Below are positions 44,190-54,844 of a DNA stretch of 64,000 nucleotides, in pieces. Within the stretch, counting starts at the first letter, position 1; every line of letters starts with the position of its first letter. This DNA comes from Chondrosia reniformis (taxonomy: Eukaryota > Porifera > Demospongiae > Chondrillida > Chondrillidae): the NCBI GenBank assembly GCA_947172415.1, contig OX359199.1, positions 5,143,384 to 5,207,383 on the forward strand. The letters are read 5' to 3'. The notes under the pieces were generated by a model. That model had not been told where the DNA came from and made no database searches. It worked only from the letters and a program-made list of their open reading frames with translations. The translations under genes and the position numbers were made by a program.

Positions 44190-45601
44190 ATGGCGTCTGA
44201 CATTGCGCGTTCTGATGTTAAAGGTGTTCTCAATGCATTTGCTGCCAAAAAGTCTGTTGCTTTTAAAGTTTTCTTAGAAATATGGAAAGATCTTAATTGT
44301 CAAAAGTTGATACAGTAAGTTGGCTAGGTTCATACTGTGCGAACCCTCTCTCCATACTGGTATCTGGCCATATGCATGCTGCAGTAGTTACACGGAACAA
44401 AAAGGCGACATAAAGTCAGATGAATTTACGTACTGGTCTAATTCTGAGATCCTCAACTGCCTCTTTTCTGCCATTTTGGAATTCCTATCTGATAAACACT
44501 CCGTATATCATCGCAGAGGAGCTGTATACTTCCTATATGCTTTATACACCAACCAGCTGGCATCTGCAGACCCAGTCAGGGTATGTTTGACTGTGGAAGA
44601 TGTTCTCCTGACCTTCCCTTCAAACCGTTCCACCCCATATAGATATCCCTGACCATAGAGCTATATGGAGTAATTCTGCGCTTACTACAAGAAGTTAAGA
44701 ATGAAAAGGTAATTACTGGCCTGATACTATACAAGTTATTTCATGAAACTTTCATTTTGTAGAATAAGGAAGTGGAATTTGCTCTGAATCAGTTGTTTTC
44801 TATGGGAGCATTTGTCATTGCCACCGACATTCAGCGCAAGTGCCTTCGTATATCAAATGTCTACATGCATTATAGGGCATTGTTTGAGTTTATTAATGAT
44901 GACCACACCTTCTTTCCTCTCGCTATGAAGCAAATGAAGACAAAGGTAAAATGCAAAGTGAAGTGTTTTCCTGTGTGTATGAGTGTGTGTGTATTGAACT
45001 GACAGACTCGATGACTATGAATATTAAATCACTGAAAATGTTACCTTAATGTCACATGATTAGCCATTATTTCAGATTACAACATATCTCGTTGCCCTGC
45101 ATATTTACAGGAGTTGCAAAATGTGGCAGCATCCTATTTTCATGCTAAAGAAGCCCTTGCTCTCCCAGAATGTGTTAGGCATCCATCAAGGCTTCACTCT
45201 CAACTGTCCACTTTGCTCCCAGACTACCAGAAATGGATAGAAGATGTACGTTTATTTATTTATTTATTTATTCATTCTTTCAGATTATTTATGTTCTGTT
45301 TGTGTATATTTAGACTTCTAAATCACCCAGATCCTCATCAGCAAGCATGACCACACCGTCTACCTCTAGTCTCGCCTCCAGCGAACAGCCTCTGGCTGAA
45401 GCATCCAGTGAATCTGCTAATCTTAGTCAGAGACGAAGGAGTCTGATCTACCAGGCCTACAAATCGGATGCCTCACAGCAGGACTCCAAAGGGAAGAAGA
45501 GGAAGTCGGCGGTGTCTGTAACTGAACAGAGCAGTACAACTGCCTCAGACTCTCCTCACAAAAGGAGATATGGAACAAGAAGGAGAACACCAAAAACATA
45601 A
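44190..45601 (+). CDS. SNAPC1: snRNA-activating protein complex subunit 1 (SNAP43)
   Basis: Subunit of the SNAPc complex that binds the proximal sequence element of snRNA promoters for Pol II and Pol III. Six exons with compatible phases: 44190-44312 (MASDIARSDVKGVLNAFAAK, then SVAFKVFLEIWKDL), 44385-44580 (YWSNSEILNCLFSAILEFLS and VYHRRGAVYFLYALYTNQLA, matching the human IRVGALYLLYGLYNTQL region), 44642-44709, 44762-44945, 45112-45247 (QKWIED) and 45315-45601. The last exon is serine-rich and basic (KGKKRKSA, HKRRYGTRRRTPKT), as in the C-terminal tail of the family. Length about 330 aa. The start is chosen by family alignment and the AAAATGGCG context. Confidence 0.82.
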
Positions 45602-45756
45602 CACTTTATAAACTACACCAGTGTGATTTTAACTTTATCCTCGAACTTTACAGACCTCCCTTGCATATATAACATTTATATAAAAAGATGCACTGTGACA
45701 TTTATAGATACTAGAAACTGTGGATGTACGAAACAAGTGGTAAAATGTGTTTGAAA

Positions 45757-46725
45757 TTATCTCCGTTTTTCAGTTCTTTTAGATATCTTCCATCTGTGAA
45801 TGTAATGACTTTTTGGTAACCTTTCTCCAGGCTTGATTGTACCATCATAGACAGGAACAAGTTCTCCCATCTTCACAGCTAACTTGGGAGGGTAAGAACA
45901 GAACACCTCTCTGAAGGAAAAGGTGGGCTTGATAGATCTAGCATCAATTGGCTTTCTGATGTAATGGCGGTTGTGGTTTACCTTAGGCCTTTTCGCAGCG
46001 CTATGACAAAGTGAAATAAGATCCTTCTCTGATGTATCAAAGCTGCTAGTAGGCCTGCCTATCATTAAGCCATCAGAGGAGGAGCCTTGTTCGGGAACAT
46101 CAATAAGAGGTGATACGTCAACCAGCTGAACCTCACGATCACTCGAGCGGCTGTCTTCACGTGCTGCTTGTGTCTTTCCCGGAGAACTCTTCTTCAATGT
46201 GTCCTTCTTGGGAGAGACCTTAGGAAGTGGACCAGGTCTATCAAACAGCTCGCTATTCCTAATGTGAAGAGCAGTTCGCTCCGTAGAGGATAGGGTTCCG
46301 TATAATATTTCTAGCTCTGTTCGCCTCATTCTCTTTCTAGGTGATTCTATCATTTCAGGTGAACCACTAGGATCACCCAGGCGAATGTTCATAGATGAAA
46401 TAGCTTCGAGTGGAATCTCTTTATTGCCACTCTTTACACATTCTCCGTTCAATGCAGCTGTCATGGTTATCCCTTTGGATTCGTATACCAGCTCTCCTTC
46501 CTTCCTTGCAAGAGAGCTGTGGCCCTCGCACACCTTCTCTTTGCAACCGTTCAAGGAGAATCTATTCCTCGAGGTACCATCATCTTCTAAGATCAGATAT
46601 CGTTCGTTGTTTGAACCGTTATCACACTTTTCTTCAATGGATTCATCATCGTCGTCTTCTTCATAATGAGGAGTAGATGGAAACGTAACTGTGCTATCAG
46701 TTCCATTAATACATTGATCCTCCAT
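45757..46725 (-). CDS. Unrecognised nuclear-looking protein, single large exon
   Basis: An open frame of about 320 aa from MEDQCINGTDS (ATG context AAAATGG); an ATG 66 bp further upstream (46791) is in frame but reads through hydrophobic residues and is less likely. Acidic run YEEDDDDESIEEK near residue 25-40, basic SPRKRMRR near 135, many SP/TP sites, and a distinct C-terminal block with FSFREVFCSYPPKLAVKMGE and GERLPKSHYIHRWKISKRTE that looks like a conserved motif. I cannot name the family. Convergent with SNAPC1 (155 bp between stops). Confidence 0.65.
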   Translation of the reverse strand: MEDQCINGTDSTVTFPSTPHYEEDDDDESIEEKCDNGSNNERYLILEDDGTSRNRFSLNGCKEKVCEGHSSLARKEGELVYESKGITMTAALNGECVKSGNKEIPLEAISSMNIRLGDPSGSPEMIESPRKRMRRTELEILYGTLSSTERTALHIRNSELFDRPGPLPKVSPKKDTLKKSSPGKTQAAREDSRSSDREVQLVDVSPLIDVPEQGSSSDGLMIGRPTSSFDTSEKDLISLCHSAAKRPKVNHNRHYIRKPIDARSIKPTFSFREVFCSYPPKLAVKMGELVPVYDGTIKPGERLPKSHYIHRWKISKRTEKRR

Positions 46726-46876
46726 TTTCACAAAACACTTGGCGGCAAGTATAACCTCTATAGAGACGATAATTGGAAATATTTCATGCATGCGAATGCT
46801 GAATGTATACGTATATAATTAAAATACTGGTACGTATGTATATGAACTTATTGTACAGTGGGAGATAGGGCAGACA

Positions 46877-47393
46877 TCAAAATCACAGCCTCGTGACATT
46901 ACCTCCACCCCTTGATCACAGCCTCATGACATGACCTCCACCCCTTAATCACAGCCTCGTGACATTACCTCCACCCCTTAATCACAGCCTCGTGACATTA
47001 CCTCCACCCCTTAATCACAGCCTCGTGACATGACCTCCACCCCTTAATCACAGCCTCGTGACATGACCTCCACCCCTTAATCACAGCCTCGTGACATGAC
47101 CTCCACCCCTTAATCACAGCCTCGTGACATTACCTCCACCCCTTGATCACAGCCTCGTGACATTACCTCCACCCCTTGATCACAGCCTCGTGACATTACC
47201 TCCACCTCTTGATCACAGCCTCGTGACATTACCTCCACCTCTTGATCACAGCCTCGTGACATTACCTCCACCCCTTGATCACAGCCTCGTGACATTACCT
47301 CCACCTCTTAATCACAGCCTCGTGACATTACCTCCACCTCTTAATCACAGCCTCGTGACATTACCTCCACCCCTTAATCACAGCCTCATTGAC
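46877..47393. repeat. 33-bp minisatellite, about sixteen units
   Basis: Units start TCACAGCCTCGTGACATTAC and end CTCCACCCCTT(A/G)A, with A/G and C/T variants. The period is a multiple of three, so long open frames appear on both strands. The same array, five units, occurs at 54433-54600 at the matching edge of the downstream duplicate. Confidence 0.95.
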
Positions 47394-47630
47394 AACGCTG
47401 AGAGGCTGGGATATAGATGGTAACATTCCACTTAATTAGCAAATGAGCTTTAATTGGTATATAGTCATGATCACTTGTGTGAAAGAACCAGTTCTTCATG
47501 ATATGGCCGATTCATAAATCCTAAGATATCAGTTCAACTATAGCTGTACGTATATATATATAGGGAACCAGATTGTAATAAATGCTACATGTTTTTCAAC
47601 AAAATTAAGGATGCATTTACATATCTAGAC

Positions 47631-50600
47631 TCAATGGTTTTGTTCATCGGCAGCAGCTATACTACTGAAGCCAACGTTTCCAAGGTTTCTACTCCCATCA
47701 TCATTTTCAGCTTCTCTTTGTAGATCTACACTTTTCTTTGTCTGAAAATGATCCCTGTATAAACTAAACAAGAAAAATACATTTAGATGCTATATAGCTA
47801 TTTAGAAATGTACATTAGGTGGATAGTTATCTAGAGAATATTATCTACCATGATAACTGCATACCTTATATAGTACACCACCACTGCACAGATAGACACC
47901 ACAAGAGGGAGGTAGTAGAAAGGTAGTGATATCCAACTGAACAATGCAACTCCAGGAAACTCATTTGCACAGTCCTCTACTGCCAGTGGAACACTTGTGA
48001 AGCTAAAGGAAGACTGTGTTATGAATGAGGTTCCAGCAATAGAAATGATCACCACCATGGAGCTCATCAAGAAGATGTCCAAATAGTTTGAGAAGGAGCT
48101 CTCAAATGGTTTAAAGTAACCATAAATTGCAATCAATAATACTAAAACTAGTAATGGGGCAATCTATATGAGATCAAGAGAATGGGTAGGCAGGGAGTTA
48201 ATATAACTAGTCGTTGCTCCCTAAAACTCACTGTTGAATAAGGGAATATGGTTATCACAAGTATAAAGACAATTCTTCTCAGAAGTTCCACTATCATCCA
48301 CCAAGAAAGAGTTTCTTTTTCCTTTTTTGTTTCTTCTTCTTCTTCTTCTCTTTCTCTTTCTTTTTTAAAAGGAGCTTTTAATGACCTTTGAATACTTAAC
48401 CAAACAGCCAATTTATTATCCGTCTAAATAGTGAAACAAAATCATTAAGTGTATTGGTGTGGTAATTGTAGATAACTTGCCTCATTCAACTTAAACTTTA
48501 CTGTCACAATTGCTAGAAATACAGTTAGTGTGATAATAGCTGCAAGTACAAGAATAGACCACAAGGCCAGAGGAATATGTCCACCACTAAAGCATCTCTG
48601 ATCCCCATTATAATGCCATCTCTACCATAAAGATAACAAGAGACTAAAGACTTGAACAAGAACTGGAGTGTACTACTTACTGAATGAAGCTCTTCACTAT
48701 AGTCATAAATCATAGGACAATTTAGAATACTGAAAGAGTTATACAAGGTGTGGCTGAGTATCAGGAATATAAGAGTTGTTACACCATCCCATTGATACTT
48801 TTTGAATCTTGTGATTTCTGGCTTTTTACATTTAATATATAGAAATACACTATTAGAAAGGAGTGAAGAAAAACATGGTCAGGATTTGTGGATGTGTGTG
48901 AAGAGGTGAGACAGTAATACTTGATGACTCTTCTACTTACAATGTGAATGTTAAGGGACAGACTATCATTCCAGTGAACAGAGGAAGGTATTTTAGAGCA
49001 AATGCCCCAAGTGCTCCTGTGTTGGGTATGCAGAAGTCATATGGAAGATACAAACTTGACAAACTGCTCAAAAAATACAACTAAAAAGGAAAAATGAATT
49101 GAAAAATAATCACTAAAAGTGGAATTTAAAGTGCTTGGACTCACATATCGACCAACTGCTTCAAATGTTGGGAAAAGATGCACACTCACAAATGACATCA
49201 TCTAAAAGATGAGAAGATTCAAGTTAAATATATTACAAAGTTGAAGATATATTCACTTACTCTTAGATAGAATAGTATGGAAAACATCCAGGATCGCATT
49301 CGAAAATTGCTGAGTGTAATCAACAGGCAAACCACAACTTGGAAGATCACTACAGAGTATAGAAGAATTTCACATTGTAGTACTAAGTGGCCATGAAGCT
49401 GACACATGCAGGCTCCCTTACCCAAGATAGCAAAGACAACTCCTACAGCATTATGACAAGTAACACAGTGTGAATATAGAGCAGTTACACTAAGTCCTTC
49501 CTTACAACTACCACACAATACTCCTGTGTATATATAAATACATGTATATTGTGTTAACACTTGGATATCTACAATGTCTAATTCATGTAATACCTTCCCT
49601 ACTGCATACACATTGGTCAGTTGGATTGGATATATTGTATACTGGGAAGCAATCATTATTAGTAAATGACGTCATGCTATTACATCTACAAACAAAATGA
49701 TAATTGTCATAATAATACAAGAATCATTGAGTGCATTACGTAGTTACTTGTAGAACCCTGGTGGGCTGATGTAAGCATTCAGCCTTCCTTCAGCATATAT
49801 TGCCCAATAGGGGATCTATTTGAATTGATCAAATAGTACATTGACTCATATTGTATAGGTTTTGCTATCGTATATATCAAATATACTGAATATACAGTGC
49901 AACTAACTTACATTCAACACAACAAAGTCATTTCCTGAACAAAGAACAATGAATGCTTGATCTGCAAAATTGCATTGGCACTGTTGCGGTGTTACATCAT
50001 CGACTTTCACCAATACCTGACCTGGTGGACAGGCCCTTAGGCTGATATTCACAAGCTCAGGTACAATACCACTTCTGTCCAAATCAACTACTCGAATGGT
50101 ACCATTTGTATTAATCTCACTATTTTGGGAACCTGGTATCAAAAATGTGAGATTAGCTAATGTATTAGGTTGAGCCAGAAAGACAGATGGCTCAATGTCC
50201 AGTGTATATTCATCCTGCATCAATATAATTACAATTAATGTAATAAGGTTTTGAACTCAGTAAAATTTCTTTAAATCTTACAGACATATCGTTGGGTTGA
50301 TATAAGAATTCAACTGTCCCTACTGTTGGGATATCCAACTGATCAAGCAAGGTTATCTCTAAACTTATGCTTTCTCCTGGATACACTGAGATATTCTGAG
50401 TATATAAAGGAGTTAACGTTCCAGTCACATTAACGAATGGAAAGGTTTTGTGTCACAGCAAACTAACAAACTAACTTCTTGTGTCACAGTAACTTCAACA
50501 GGACCAGTCTGCAGTTGCATAGATGTGTTTCCACTATATAAGTGGAGGAAAACGTCAGTGAGTACTCATTTCAATTACTCTAGAGTGGAAAATGATTTGT

Positions 50601-53600
50601 GGGAGACCATATTTTCTAAAATATGGCCCAAACTATACGTATATATTTTCACAGGAAAAATTCATGTTGAGATTCACAGAGTATTGTATAATTAAGCTAC
50701 CCTAGTGCAATGAGAATATTTGCAATCTATCTGTGAAATCCATAAAAATATATTCTCCCTGTAACCCATCCATACATGTATACAAAGATGATATATTATC
50801 ATATGCATATATTCATATATTCATGCACCTCATGCTAAACAGAGACCAGTCTGAGAAATTCCTAACACCAAAGTATGGTGACTGAAAACTGAACCATGAA
50901 CAAGTATCTAGACTCTGAGAAAACACATCTGCACCGACTGTAGCATTATTTCCAAAAAAATTTATTTGGGCCTAGCAAATTTAAGAAAAGATAAAAAGGG
51001 TATCGTTGCAGCATCTGCCACAGACTAGATTCGTGTGTGTGTTGTTATTAACCTCATTCCAGTCCACTGGAGCTGCCTGTGGGTTGAAGTAGATTAGGAA
51101 GCATTGAGGATTGAATAAAAGATTGGTATAAGTAACCGAGGATCTCTGGTTTTCCACAACAATGCCAGCACCAACTCTATAAGAGTTCAATTGAGTATCA
51201 GGTTTGATATATTTTAGAATCTTATGTTTCTGTTATATAACTGAAATTCATGTAAGAATATTAGCCTATAGAATTGTACTACCAACCTGCCAGTGTTATT
51301 GTACAGAATAATTTCAGAACCGTTATTCAAAATTAATTGTCCAAATGAGAGCAGATAAATAGCTCCTCCGGAAGTAGCTGTATTATTAGTAAGTTCAATC
51401 TTTCCAGAAATAGTGAGAACTGCTCCAACTACCTGATAATTAGGAACAATATTTAGTGTTTATTATTTGTTGTCACAACTTATGTGTACCTTGACCCCCA
51501 TACAAATCCACATTTACATAATGTATGCATTCCTAATATGGTCACTAACATGACATTAGCTTATTGATATTCAGGAGACCATTAAATACACATTAAACTT
51601 ACTCTTATAGCTTGTCCAATGTTGTTTTCAAATCTAACAGTTCCAGAGAATACAACAGGAAGATAGGCGATGCCTAGGATTCCTCGTTGTGCTTCATTCT
51701 CAGTAAACACACTATATATACATATTTATACACTGCTTACAAATCTATACATAAAGGCTAAATTATACTATATACGTATAGGGTTAATGGTACTGAAAAC
51801 ATGGTATAATGAAAATGATAGCTTATACTCTGTTATTATTAATTTAAATTTCATTCAATAGTTGTTTAAATATGAATGTGATGATGTATATGCCACTCAA
51901 TATATACTCACATACGTAACTTGCACTCACCAGTCCTCAATAATGTGCTTATGTAGAAGAATCCTTTCTGAAAAGAAGTCAAAAACAATAAATCTCACTG
52001 CCCCTCCAAACCCTTCAGCTTTATTACAATGAAATCTACAGGATTTCAGTGTTACCAACATCCCAGCTGTATCAGTGATGATGACGGGAGTAACTGATAT
52101 AGCACTCCCACTACTAGCAGTATTGTTGGTAAAATTACAGCCAAAAACTGTGGCCAACATTGGATAATTTCGGTTGCCAGCAGATAGAAACCCTAAGAGC
52201 AATCCTCCTCCTCTTTTCCCAGCTTGACCATTTTCAAATGTTGAATCCATTACAGTGACATTGTGATATACATCAGTTCCATTATATACTATATAACTCC
52301 CTCCTGATGAGCCAACAGATTTATTATCAGTGAATGTACAGCCTCTGATCTGAACAGTAATGTTGTGGAAAACATCTCCTAGAAATATGCCCAAGGCACC
52401 TCCTCTACCTTTGTATATATTTGAACCGACGATTGCATTTGATGTAGATGCCTCGCTTTGGAATACGGACACTGAATTGTTGCTGAATTCACAATCTTGC
52501 ATTAAGACTGTTGGGTTTGATTTAGTCTTGTTGAGTTCGTAGTAACCTATGGACACAGCTCCCGTGTTTCCTCTGTAAAATGCATTTGAACGACTACTTC
52601 CTGTATTATCAGAGAAATCATTATTTTGTAGTTCAACCATTTCATTATTAAAGAGATCCAAAACAGCCTCCTTGAAATTTCTGCAGTAGTATATAGAACA
52701 CATGCAGAAAATATATTTGACATAGTTAACTACCTTTTAGCCATGTATGAATGCATATATGTTATATGTCATCATGGTCTTATATATGCATGACTTACTA
52801 GCTAACAGTCAATTTTAAGAGACTATCATGTTTAACAATATACAGCCCATATATAGTCTCAAGGTATTTTCGAATGCACGATTATTTATATACATCAGTA
52901 ACCGGTGTTTTATTATGAAGCTAAGAATCAAAATGTTTAATCTTCTTCTTGAATATCTTGGTACTTTGCAAACTTTTTAGGTCTTTGGATAGTCGACTAG
53001 CTTGAGAAGTAAAGGATTTACGATAAACCTCTGTCATTGGGATTGATCAGATGTGAGGACAGGGTGTCTCGTAAATTCTTACTGTATAGATTGGGATTGA
53101 TCAGATGTAAGGACCTGCAGGGGTGTATCGTATAAATCCTACTCTTCAAGCTGTATATAATACTAATATATACAATACTTACTTGAAGACACTATTTAAA
53201 ATGGTCACTTCAGACACATATTCTACAGAAATCGGATATAGACATCCATCGAACGTCAGGTTTATGATACGAAACTTTTCAGCATTCGAAAAGAGAGCGA
53301 AGTATGGAAAGAATCCAGGCTTGTCTAAGTCGCCTTGTTCAGAGATATTGCTACAAGTAACAACCGATCCATTTTCACCGTACAACTCTACGGAAATGTC
53401 GTTTACCACCACTCTTTCTTCTACTTCGTGGAGCCCACCTGGAAGGTATATAGCAAGACAGTCGCCACTACCATTGTATGAACCATTAGCGATACCACGC
53501 AAGACTTCTGTAAGGTTACAGCCGCTGCAAAGATCTGTGCCGTTCACGGAGCTTGAGTTACATGCTACGAGGCGGAGAGGATCGACCGATAAAGCAAATT

Positions 53601-53685
53601 GTACATTTAATTGAAAAATTATGAACAAGGAGATCAGCTCCAGTGGTGTCCGTTTTCTTTTCTGGTGGAGAGTTAGCAATGTCAT
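47631..53685 (-). CDS. Beta-helix ectodomain, multi-span membrane protein, duplicate 1
   Basis: Start ATG at 53685: a basic N-terminus and signal/anchor (LELISLFIIFQLNVQFALS), then LVACNSSSVNGTDLCSGCNL. Exons 1-4 (53.68 to 51.3 kb) have repeated short units such as CEFSNNSVS, CTFTDNKS, STFENGQ and CNFTNNTAS with GGA/GGS turns, typical of right-handed beta-helix (Pmp-like) ectodomains, and many N-glycosylation sites. Downstream exons hold a VTLLDQL-type beta segment, then LCGSCKEGLSVTALYSHC-VTC, a cysteine motif that commonly precedes the membrane part of these proteins. At least seven hydrophobic segments follow, separated by a KEREREEEEEETKKEKE loop. It ends with a cytoplasmic tail (…GNVGFSSIAAADEQNH, TGA 47631-47633). 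About twenty exons; exact joins in the membrane part are uncertain. The role is unknown; cell-surface receptor or adhesion is a guess from topology. Confidence 0.72.
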
Positions 53686-53741
53686 CTTTAAAGTCTGCGA
53701 TCCATGGGTCGGGTTATCATTTAATTAGGGGCAGGTGTAAA

Positions 53742-54433
53742 ATGGCGGCAAATATTGTTCAGCAGGTTGAAAAGCTTGAGGTAAACTCTGAGGAGAAGCA
53801 GACGCTCAAGGCTAAATCAGGATTGTATGAAGTGAGCAAACCATACCATCACGAATGGTTGCGAGTATCGGACTTGCATGAGATATACTACGAAGAAGCC
53901 GGAAATAAAGATGGCAAGCCGATCCTTTTCGTGTAAAGGTGATACCGTATAGCGGGAAAATTTGGCGGGCAATATATTTGGCGAAATGCCCGATTTTAGC
54001 ATTTAGCGAGTTTTATATTTGGCGGATTGCCCCGTAACTATGACGCAATCGTTGGCTTAATTGTTTAAATGGACGACCGTACCGTTACGTGTTCGAAATC
54101 GATAACTACTCGCCAAATCGCCAAATTTAAGTCCTCGCCAAATTTTCCCGCTATACGGTAGATAGATCATGTGACTCGTAGTTTAGTATATAGCTTTAGA
54201 TATGTAGCCTTACACAAGCATGCACTTTACTGCATTGTTCAGTCATGGAGGTCCTGGAGGCAGCTACCCTCCCGAGATAACCAAGTTCTTTGATCCTACT
54301 GCATATTGCATCATCCTCCTCGACCAGCGTACGTGGAGCTGGGAAATCAAAGCCACATGCAGAATTAGCTGTAAGTCCTTATGCTTGCATAGCAGTTTAT
54401 GACCATGTTACCATGACTACCAATCAAATTTAG
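53742..54433 (+). pseudogene. Truncated proline iminopeptidase copy
   Basis: Exon 1 (53742-53936) is identical in protein to the complete gene (MAANIVQQVEKLEVNSEEKQ…). Exon 2 (54241-54371) has HGGPGGSYPPEITKFFDPTA but then a 4-bp insertion (CAGCGTACGTGGAGC versus CAGCGTGGAGC) that shifts the frame before DQRGAGKS. Homology stops at about 54433, at the acceptor of exon 3, where the 33-bp minisatellite begins. The catalytic serine, aspartate and histidine exons are absent. A small inverted-repeat element lies in intron 1. Confidence 0.88.
53943..54160. mobile_element. MITE with ~25-bp perfect terminal inverted repeats
   Basis: It begins TACCGTATAGCGGGAAAA and ends with the exact reverse complement. 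The interior repeats TTTGGCG-type words. It is absent from intron 1 of the complete iminopeptidase gene, so it inserted after the duplication (or was lost there). If the outermost TA is the target duplication, this fits a Tc1/mariner-type non-autonomous element. Confidence 0.85.
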
Positions 54434-54600
54434 GAATTACCTCCACCCCTTAATCACAGCCTCGTGATATTACCTCCACCCCTTAATCACAGCCTCGTGA
54501 CATGACCTCCACCTCTTAATCACAGCCTCGTGACATGACCTCCACCTCTTAATCACAGCCTCGTGACATTACCTCCACCCCTTAATCACAGCCTCATTGA
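54433..54600. repeat. 33-bp minisatellite, second array (five units)
   Basis: Same unit as 46877-47393. It marks the start of the second duplicate. Immediately after it both copies continue with CATTGACAACGCTGAGAGGC. Confidence 0.93.
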
Positions 54601-54844
54601 CAACGCTGAGAGGCTGGAATAGATGGTAACATTCCACTTAATTAGCAAATGAACTTTAATTGGTATATAGTCATGATCACTTGTGTGAAAGAACCAGTTC
54701 TTCATGATATGGACGATTTATAAATCCTAAGATATCAGGTCAACTATAGCTGTATGTATAGGGAACCAGATTAGGGGGATTTCACTGTGTAATAAATGCT
54801 ACATGTTTTTCAACAAAATTAAGGATGCATTTACATATCTAAAC

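Noticed and set aside
46877-47393. CRISPR-like array of ~33-bp repeats
   Set aside because: Units are directly head-to-tail with no spacers, in a eukaryotic genome; it is a minisatellite. The same holds for 63785-64000.
47124-47423. 99-residue open frame of TLPPPLDHSLV repeats and its antisense MSRGCD frame
   Set aside because: Produced by the 33-bp minisatellite; no start context, splice sites or non-repeat sequence.
53123-53614. 163-residue plus-strand frame (and its paralogue at 60707-61138)
   Set aside because: Antisense shadow of the first exon of the beta-helix gene, which has a signal peptide, glycosylation sites and splice sites.
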